A stretch of 64,000 nucleotides of DNA from a virus: positions 62,001 through 126,000 of the IMG/VR virus record IMGVR_UViG_3300021335_000006. The stretch is one strand, 5' to 3'. Each line of letters begins with the position of its first letter. The stretch's first letter is position 1. Under the pieces are notes generated by a model. The model made no database searches. It was given only the letters and a program-made list of their open reading frames with translations, and was not told where the DNA came from. This document shows, in pieces, positions 59,688 through 64,000 of this stretch. The translations under genes were made by a program, and so were the position numbers.

Positions 59688-60695
59688 ATGTCATTACTTA
59701 AATTTTCAGAAGCCTACCGTCCGTTCAAGTATGACTGGGCAGTGGACTTATCGGTAAAGCACGAAGAAATACATTGGGTGGAGTCGGAAGCAGAGCTTTC
59801 AGAAGATGTCCAAGATTGGAAAACAAAACTCTCAGAAGCTGAAAAGGAGTTTATCACTCACGTTTTGAGACTATTCACTCAGTCTGATGTGCAAGTTGGT
59901 GAGAACTATCACGAGCTACTCATCCCTAAATTCAAAAACAATGAAGTGCGGAACATGCTCTCGTCCTTTGCGGCACGAGAGGCGGTCCACCAGCGAGCGT
60001 ATGCGCTTCTTAATGATACGCTTGGATTACCAGACGAAGAATTTCATAAGTTCCTAGAGTATAAGGAAATGGCTGACAAAATCGACTTCATGAAAGAGGG
60101 CGATGTCAATACTCACACTGGACTTGCGCTTGCGCTCGCTCAATCAGTCTTCAACGAAGGAATGTCTGTATTTGCATCATTTGTGATGTTACTCAACTTC
60201 CAGCGCTTCGGAAAGATGAAGGGAATGGGAACAATCGTTGAGTGGTCTATTCGTGATGAGTCGATACACGTACAAGGCAATGCAAAGCTATTTCGTACTT
60301 TTTGCGAAGAGCATCCTCGTATTGTTAACGATGAACTTAAGTCCAAGATTTATCAGATGGCCAAGAATGCCGTACAATTAGAAGATAAGTTTATTGATCT
60401 AGCATTCAAGGGTAATGACGTACAGGGAATGACAAAGAAGGAAGTTCGTGACTACATTCGCCATATCGCTGATCGTCGATTACTTCAGTTGGGTATGAAG
60501 CCTAAATTCAATCAAAAGGATAATCCACTTGATTGGCTTGATTGGGTACTCAATGGCGCATCACATGATAACTTCTTTGAGAAGCGAGTTACAGAGTACT
60601 CTGTTAACGGCATGGAAGGAGATTGGGGTTGGAATGACGTTGATCCATCCGCCGCTCAAGTTTGTGGATTAGATAGCAAGTCATGCGCCGCATAG
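59688..60695 (+). CDS. nrdB: Ribonucleotide reductase beta subunit NrdB
   Basis: 335 residues. Carboxylate-bridged di-iron motifs are visible: the helix EKEFITHVLRLFTQSDVQVG, then SFAAREAVHQRAYALL (Glu and His ligands), FNEGMSVFASFVML and IVEWSIRDESIHVQGNAKLF (Glu and His). The radical Tyr or metal variant cannot be fixed by eye. The C-terminal tail for NrdA binding ends with VCGLDSKSCAA. Starts 18 bp after nrdA behind AAAAGGAAC. A short possible ORF overlaps its end and leads to dCMP deaminase. Confidence 0.95.
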   Translation: MSLLKFSEAYRPFKYDWAVDLSVKHEEIHWVESEAELSEDVQDWKTKLSEAEKEFITHVLRLFTQSDVQVGENYHELLIPKFKNNEVRNMLSSFAAREAVHQRAYALLNDTLGLPDEEFHKFLEYKEMADKIDFMKEGDVNTHTGLALALAQSVFNEGMSVFASFVMLLNFQRFGKMKGMGTIVEWSIRDESIHVQGNAKLFRTFCEEHPRIVNDELKSKIYQMAKNAVQLEDKFIDLAFKGNDVQGMTKKEVRDYIRHIADRRLLQLGMKPKFNQKDNPLDWLDWVLNGASHDNFFEKRVTEYSVNGMEGDWGWNDVDPSAAQVCGLDSKSCAA

Positions 60696-60778
60696 TAGAT
60701 AAGTATTGGGTAGAATTTGGGACGCTTATGTTTCTAGTAGACTTGTTACTAGTATGCGGATTTTCAATATATGGATAA
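60683..60778 (+). CDS. Possible 31-residue membrane microprotein
   Basis: ATG 60683 overlaps the end of nrdB and TAA ends at 60778, overlapping the start of the deaminase gene. Translation has a hydrophobic helix (TLMFLVDLLLVCGFSIYG). There is no good ribosome site, so it may serve only to couple translation between the neighbours. Confidence 0.22.
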   Translation: MRRIVDKYWVEFGTLMFLVDLLLVCGFSIYG

Positions 60779-61229
60779 GTGGCAAGCGGCGTATATGGAT
60801 GTTGCTCATCGATTTGCTCAACTATCCACTGCTACCCGACTTAAGGTTGGAGCGATTGCGGTCAAGGACGACCGCATCATTTCAATTGGATATAATGGAA
60901 CGCCTAGCGGCTGGGATAATGAATGCGAAGACTGGGTTCCAAATGAGGGAGTGACTTTTGAAGTTAATCCTGATGATCGAGCCATCTATGGTAGAATGAT
61001 AACAAAAGAAGAGGTAATTCACGCTGAAGCTAATTGCATTGCAAAGTTAGCTAGAAGTACAGAAAGCGGAGAAGGTGCGACTATGTATATTACACACGCT
61101 CCGTGTCTGGGGTGTGCTAAGCAAATATATGGTGCTGGCGTAACTGATGTGTACTACAGAGATGAATATCAATCACTAAGGGGAATTGAGTTCCTTGTAC
61201 AGTGCGGAGTAGGAGTATACCGTATATGA
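60771..61229 (+). CDS. cd: dCMP deaminase
   Basis: 152 residues. Zinc-dependent deaminase motifs: VIHAEANCIAKLARS (His-Ala-Glu) and THAPCLGCAKQIYGAGV (P-C-x-x-C). The N-terminal KVGAIAVKDDRIISIGYNGT then PSGWDNECED is typical of phage dCMP deaminases. It supplies dUMP for thymidylate synthesis; in a phage that modifies cytosine it would also affect the dC pool. Stop overlaps the next small gene (ATGA). Confidence 0.92.
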   Translation: MDKWQAAYMDVAHRFAQLSTATRLKVGAIAVKDDRIISIGYNGTPSGWDNECEDWVPNEGVTFEVNPDDRAIYGRMITKEEVIHAEANCIAKLARSTESGEGATMYITHAPCLGCAKQIYGAGVTDVYYRDEYQSLRGIEFLVQCGVGVYRI

Positions 61230-61372
61230 AAAAAATAGATTTTCTTTGTAGTTTCTGTGGTAACGAATGCACCATCGAAACATTTGGAGTTGATGACGAA
61301 GTGCAGTATTGCCCAATATGCGGCGAGAATCGAGAAGAAGAGCCGGGCGATTTTGATCCCGATTGGGAGTAA
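61226..61372 (+). CDS. 48-residue zinc-ribbon protein
   Basis: ATG overlaps the deaminase stop; TAA at 61370. Translation begins MKKIDFLCSFCGNECTIETF and contains a second knuckle YCPICGENR, forming a two-knuckle zinc ribbon, then an acidic tail ending DFDPDWE. Such small ribbons are common in phage early regions. Function unknown. Confidence 0.65.
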   Translation: MKKIDFLCSFCGNECTIETFGVDDEVQYCPICGENREEEPGDFDPDWE

Positions 61373-61386
61373 ATTTTTCGCATCTA

Positions 61387-61410
61387 TATACTAGACAGTA
61401 TACTAGATAG
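61387..61410 (+). repeat. Tandem 12-bp repeat before the GIY-YIG gene
   Basis: TATACTAGACAG followed immediately by TATACTAGATAG (one mismatch). Both copies contain a TATACT -10-like element and end 10 bp before the ATG of the next gene. Confidence 0.7.
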
Positions 61411-61419
61411 GCGATTATA

Positions 61420-61845
61420 ATGTGGAATTATGAAGGTCGTGAATTTACAAGCGACATGATAGGAGAGTTTGTTGGATTTGTCTACTGCATTACAGACTCT
61501 AGAAATGGGAAAAAATATATTGGTAAGAAGACATTTAAGTCGAGGAGAACTTTACCGCCGCTAAAGGGAAAGACTAGAAGACGTAAAGTCGTAAAAGAAT
61601 CTGATTGGATGATGTACTATGGATCATCTGAAGAAGTCAAGTCTCTAGTTGAAGAACATGGCGGTGAAGTCTTTAATCGAGAAATCCTTCATTTATGTAA
61701 TTCCAAGGGGGAGATGTCTTACTTAGAGTTAAAAGAACAGATTGAGCGAGAAGTGTTATTGTCAGATGAGTATTTCAACGGCATCATAAACTGCAAAATT
61801 CACCGATCTCACGTTCAGTCTTTAGTTGGGAGAGGAAAGAGATGA
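61420..61845 (+). CDS. GIY-YIG-like endonuclease
   Basis: 141 residues. GFVYCITDSRNGKKYIGKK near the N-terminus is the GIY-YIG pattern (VY ... YIG), followed by basic KTFKSRRTLPPLKGKTRRRK, DWMMYYGSSEEVKSLVEEHG and FNREILHLCNSKGEMSYLEL (catalytic Glu candidate ELKEQIEREV). Small single-domain versions are widespread in T4-like marine phages and may be repair or homing-type nucleases. ATG has a poor ribosome site. It overlaps the next gene (ATGA). Confidence 0.7.
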   Translation: MWNYEGREFTSDMIGEFVGFVYCITDSRNGKKYIGKKTFKSRRTLPPLKGKTRRRKVVKESDWMMYYGSSEEVKSLVEEHGGEVFNREILHLCNSKGEMSYLELKEQIEREVLLSDEYFNGIINCKIHRSHVQSLVGRGKR

Positions 61846-61964
61846 TTATAGATGTAAATGTGAAGTTTGACACAGAAAATGAAAAAGACGAAGAAGTTTT
61901 AGAAAAAATTGTAGGGGTGTTAGAGTTAATTAAAGAGAAACTTGAGCGAGAGGGTGATAAGTGA
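61842..61964 (+). CDS. 40-residue helical protein, unknown
   Basis: ATG overlaps the upstream stop and its TGA overlaps the next GTG start, with GAGGAAAGAG before it. Translation is a strand plus one charged helix (EVLEKIVGVLELIKEKLERE). The tight overlaps on both sides support translation. Function unknown. Confidence 0.5.
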   Translation: MIIDVNVKFDTENEKDEEVLEKIVGVLELIKEKLEREGDK

Positions 61965-62302
61965 AATACATTGATTACGAAATTGAAGATGATCGAATGA
62001 TCAGCCTAACCGAACAAATCAAACAATGGCACTACGATAGAAATTTAATCCTAGGTTCTACTGACAAGGATCAAGTATGTAAATTGATCCAAGAAGTAGG
62101 CGAGCTTAGCGACAATGTATGCAAAGGTCGTGATGTCTCAGACGACATTGGAGATTGCATCGTTGTGCTGATAAATATTGCAGAGCGAAATGGTCTATCG
62201 TTATCAGACTGTTTAGAGCAAGCATACAATGATATCAAACATCGTACAGGCCGTATGATCAATGGAGTCTTCGTAAAAGAAGGCGATATTATGGAGGAGT
62301 AA
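61961..62302 (+). CDS. mazG: MazG-like nucleotide pyrophosphohydrolase
   Basis: 113 residues, GTG start overlapping the upstream stop, with AGAGGGTGATAA before it. The MazG core helices are present: VCKLIQEVGELSDNVCKGRD (E-x-x-E metal site) and VSDDIGDCIVVLINIAERNG (D-D-x-x-D/G-D), then DCLEQAYNDIKHRTGRM. Many cyanophages carry MazG homologues, where a role in nucleotide or stringent-response signalling has been proposed. Here it belongs to the nucleotide-metabolism operon after dCMP deaminase. Confidence 0.85.
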   Translation: MKYIDYEIEDDRMISLTEQIKQWHYDRNLILGSTDKDQVCKLIQEVGELSDNVCKGRDVSDDIGDCIVVLINIAERNGLSLSDCLEQAYNDIKHRTGRMINGVFVKEGDIMEE

Positions 62303-62303
62303 A

Positions 62304-62600
62304 ATGAGCTATAAAAAGAATGAAGTTGTAACAGTGATCTCAGTTGCTGGAGAGTATGTGGGTAAATTTCTTAAAAAGGATGATGCTACATTTATCCTTT
62401 CCGATCCCAAGATGCTCGTTCAGGGCGAAAATGGCGTTGGCTTTGCAAACGGAATTTGTGTTACGGGAGAGGAAAATCCCAAGTCAATGACTTTCTATAC
62501 TGGTGGTATTGTCTTTGTAACAAAGACTAGTCAGCCTGTAGAATCTGCTTATTATCAAGCAAGTTCTGGGTTGATCGTAGGGGAAGGAGTCAGTGCGTAG
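62304..62600 (+). CDS. Small beta-barrel-like protein, unknown
   Basis: 98 residues, ATG behind ATGGAGGAGT. VVTVISVAGEYVGKFLKKDD then ATFILSDPKMLVQG reads like an Sm-type barrel strand pattern, similar in style to the 20656 protein. No active-site motif. Its end overlaps a GTG-initiated gene by 8 bp. An RNA- or protein-binding role would fit an Sm-like fold; inference. Confidence 0.55.
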   Translation: MSYKKNEVVTVISVAGEYVGKFLKKDDATFILSDPKMLVQGENGVGFANGICVTGEENPKSMTFYTGGIVFVTKTSQPVESAYYQASSGLIVGEGVSA

Positions 62601-62883
62601 CTTAACGATATCAAGACGAATCAAAAATATTTTGATTGGATTTGATCAATTCGTTTGGGTGTTGATTACATTCGGTGCTGTATATCCAGATGAAACTATT
62701 TCGTCTGCGACATACAGATACGAAAAAGAGGGACACTGGGTTGCTAAAATCGCACGTCCCGTAATCGACGCTTTGTTTTATTTGATCATAAGACAAAAGC
62801 AACATTGCAGACGTGCGTACTTGGCTGAAGTTTTTAGACGACAAATATTTGAGGGTCAACGTAAAGATGGCGGGGAAAGGTAG
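62593..62883 (+). CDS. Conserved phage protein of the PDETISSxxYR type
   Basis: 96 residues from GTG 62593 behind AAGGAG. ILIGFDQFVWVLITFGAVYP then DETISSATYRYEKEG, and VIDALFYLIIRQKQHCRRAY, recur in small proteins of many phages and prophages. It looks like a membrane-associated helix hairpin with conserved polar residues. The function is not established to my knowledge. It overlaps the next gene by 17 bp. Confidence 0.65.
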   Translation: MRSLTISRRIKNILIGFDQFVWVLITFGAVYPDETISSATYRYEKEGHWVAKIARPVIDALFYLIIRQKQHCRRAYLAEVFRRQIFEGQRKDGGER

Positions 62884-63247
62884 CAAGCAACGCCCGATTC
62901 AAGATCGAGCAAAATGGGAAGAGAACTATCATAAAATCTTTGGATACAAAGGAAAAGATCGCTGTCAAGAGTGCGGCGAAGTTGATGGTTTTCATACAGT
63001 GAATTGTAATGTCAGTCCTAAAGACTATCGAACAGTCCAACAGGATATGACTGAACTCAATTCAGATGGAAATCGGACTCGTGGGAGAAACGGGGAAGAT
63101 CTTGACCCATATGAAATGGAGAATCCACTAGAAGGGACAGTAAGCCCCTTCTGGAATCATAATTGCAATTTAAATGGATACATTGCTGTTGAGTCCGGTC
63201 ATGCTTGTAACTGGTGTGGAATGCAAGAAGACGGAACTTATGATTGA
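62867..63247 (+). CDS. Conserved phage protein with MAGKGSKQRP N-terminus and CxxC motifs
   Basis: 126 residues from ATG 62867, preceded by GAGGG; an earlier in-frame GTG/ATG would lie deep inside the previous gene. MAGKGSKQRPIQDRAKWEEN is a recurrent opening of small phage proteins. Two CxxC pairs (RCQECGEVDG and ACNWCGMQED) flank the protein and could bind zinc. Function unknown. Confidence 0.6.
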   Translation: MAGKGSKQRPIQDRAKWEENYHKIFGYKGKDRCQECGEVDGFHTVNCNVSPKDYRTVQQDMTELNSDGNRTRGRNGEDLDPYEMENPLEGTVSPFWNHNCNLNGYIAVESGHACNWCGMQEDGTYD

Positions 63248-63288
63248 TCCAGTATTCGTTTCATGCTGGCTTCTCTTAGAAGACAAAG

Positions 63289-63296
63289 ACTAAATA
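63289..63296 (+). promoter_or_regulatory. Weak late-promoter-like element
   Basis: ACTAAATA, two mismatches from TATAAATA, 32 bp before the holin-like gene. The spacing is right but the match is poor. Confidence 0.25.
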
Positions 63297-63327
63297 ATAT
63301 TGCATATACAAAAATAAGGTTAAAATT

Positions 63328-63792
63328 ATGCTATCATTATTAGGTACATTAGTTGGATTTGCTGGCTCAGCCGTTCCTGCTGTTCTTGGACATTTTGCTG
63401 ACAAAGAGAATAACAAGAAAGAACTCGAAATGATGAAAATGCAGTCGGAGTTGATGAGACAAAATGCTGATATCGACATGACTAAATTTCAACTTCGATC
63501 AGTGGACGATGAACACGCAAGACTCATACAGCATGATATTGCAATGCAAGAAGACAATGGTCCGCTCGCTTGGCTTAGGAAGTCAGTCCGTCCTGTAATC
63601 ACATATCTCTTTTTTGGGTTGTTTGCATCAGTCAAAATCGCTACTCTCATGCATGGTATGGATAGTGGTCAAGACTTTTATGCGGCGATCACAATTGTTT
63701 GGGATGAGGAAACACAAGCAATTTTTGCTGCGATTATCTCATTTTGGTTTGGTTCTAGAGCAATGAGTAGACAATCAAACGTAAAAACTTGA
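63328..63792 (+). CDS. Holin-like membrane protein (GTA_holin_3TM-like)
   Basis: 154 residues. An N-terminal hydrophobic segment (SLLGTLVGFAGSAVPAVLG), a charged helix, then WLRKSVRPVITYLFFGLFAS and a last segment IFAAIISFWFGSRAMSRQS. The RKS-V-RP motif and terminal FWFGSR are typical of the three-span holin group found in gene transfer agents and phages. It would permeabilise the membrane to let the endolysin (49899) reach the wall. Separation from the endolysin gene is unusual but common in T4-like phages. Confidence 0.65.
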   Translation: MLSLLGTLVGFAGSAVPAVLGHFADKENNKKELEMMKMQSELMRQNADIDMTKFQLRSVDDEHARLIQHDIAMQEDNGPLAWLRKSVRPVITYLFFGLFASVKIATLMHGMDSGQDFYAAITIVWDEETQAIFAAIISFWFGSRAMSRQSNVKT

Positions 63793-63817
63793 CACATTCG
63801 CTTTAATGTGATAGAGT
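63789..63817 (+). promoter_or_regulatory. Sigma70-like promoter for glutaredoxin
   Basis: TTGACA, 17-bp spacer, TAGAGT, starting at the stop of the holin-like gene and just ahead of ATG 63825; this makes a very short or leaderless transcript. Confidence 0.55.
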
Positions 63818-63824
63818 ATGACTC

Positions 63825-64000
63825 ATGATTACAATATATGGAACAGATGGATGCCTCGCCTGCTTGAAAGCTAAGCAGTGTGCTGAGATTTTTGAACTTG
63901 AGCATGAGTACATTAGTCTCGCTCGGGCTGACATCGAAACTAAGAAAAAGTTTTATCAAATCGATACTCACTTTGGTATGGTCCCCCAAATAGTATGGGG
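63825..64000 (+). CDS. nrdC: Glutaredoxin (3' end outside window)
   Basis: 58 codons are present before the window ends. ITIYGTDGCLACLKAKQCAE has the C-x-x-C redox site (CLAC, atypical middle residues), and HFGMVPQIVWG contains the cis-Pro of the thioredoxin fold. It would reduce ribonucleotide reductase, although NrdA already carries its own glutaredoxin domain, so this one may serve another acceptor. Confidence 0.8.
   Translation, partial: MITIYGTDGCLACLKAKQCAEIFELEHEYISLARADIETKKKFYQIDTHFGMVPQIVW

Overview
The window is one continuous, almost fully plus-strand segment of a large T4-like (exo-T-even, marine cyanophage or pelagiphage type) contractile-tailed phage genome, cut at both ends. 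The evidence is the T4 core gene set in marine T4-like order: sheath gp18, tube gp19, portal gp20, protease gp21, scaffold gp22, capsid gp23, uvsY, uvsW, gp55, gp47, gp46, gp45, gp44, gp62, regA, gp43, uvsX, gp41, gp61, nrdA and nrdB. The host cannot be fixed from the sequence. No photosynthesis genes are visible, and the promoters are ordinary sigma70 type, so a marine proteobacterium is as plausible as a cyanobacterium. No tRNA, CRISPR array or insertion sequence was recognised.

Layout. 1-18705 is the virion block: sheath, tube and portal, then a 10.5 kb insertion of fibre-like and other structural genes (one with a 57-triplet collagen-like stretch) between gp20 and gp21, then the prohead genes, capsid and a second tube-like protein. 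18759-27866 is recombination, late sigma, the gp46/47 nuclease and the clamp. Three overlapping accessory genes sit between gp46 and gp45: a DNA cytosine-C5 methyltransferase-like protein, an unknown protein with a nuclease-like motif, and a homologue of the carboxy-SAM synthase CmoA. 27925-30491 holds small early genes and a MazG/MazZ-like hydrolase. 30520-32498 holds virion genes. 32594-42724 is the replisome (clamp loader, RegA, polymerase, UvsX, helicase), with an SNase-like nuclease, an Hsp20 gene and small membrane proteins. 42962-54587 is a late block of probable capsid-internal cargo and lysis genes. 54651-64000 is primase, ribonucleotide reductase, dCMP deaminase, small nucleotide-metabolism genes, a holin-like protein and a partial glutaredoxin.

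Regulation. Two promoter classes are readable. Late promoters match TATAAATA and precede virion genes; the window encodes the late sigma gp55 and the clamp gp45 that would serve them. Sigma70-like promoters (TTGACA/TATAAT, 17-18 bp spacers) precede uvsY, gp55, gp45, gp43, uvsX, primase and small early genes. Three G+C-rich terminators close virion gene units (after gp19, gp23 and the 53733 gene), and two further hairpins follow the 32223 gene and gp41.

Most interesting points. (1) The methyltransferase next to the CmoA homologue carries Arg instead of the invariant Asn in motif X. As I recall, this is the position where engineered M.MpeI was changed to accept carboxy-SAM, so the pair may be a natural DNA carboxymethylation system. 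(2) The hsp20 leader folds into a ROSE-like RNA thermometer with the diagnostic UUGCU/AGGA pairing over the Shine-Dalgarno. (3) Several late proteins start with a T4 internal-protein-like capsid-targeting sequence, and two large ones are punctuated by repeated ESVxLDE-type motifs that look like prohead-protease sites, suggesting processed cargo polyproteins. (4) NrdA carries an inserted glutaredoxin domain. (5) The gp43 and uvsX promoters have operator-like dyads or direct repeats.
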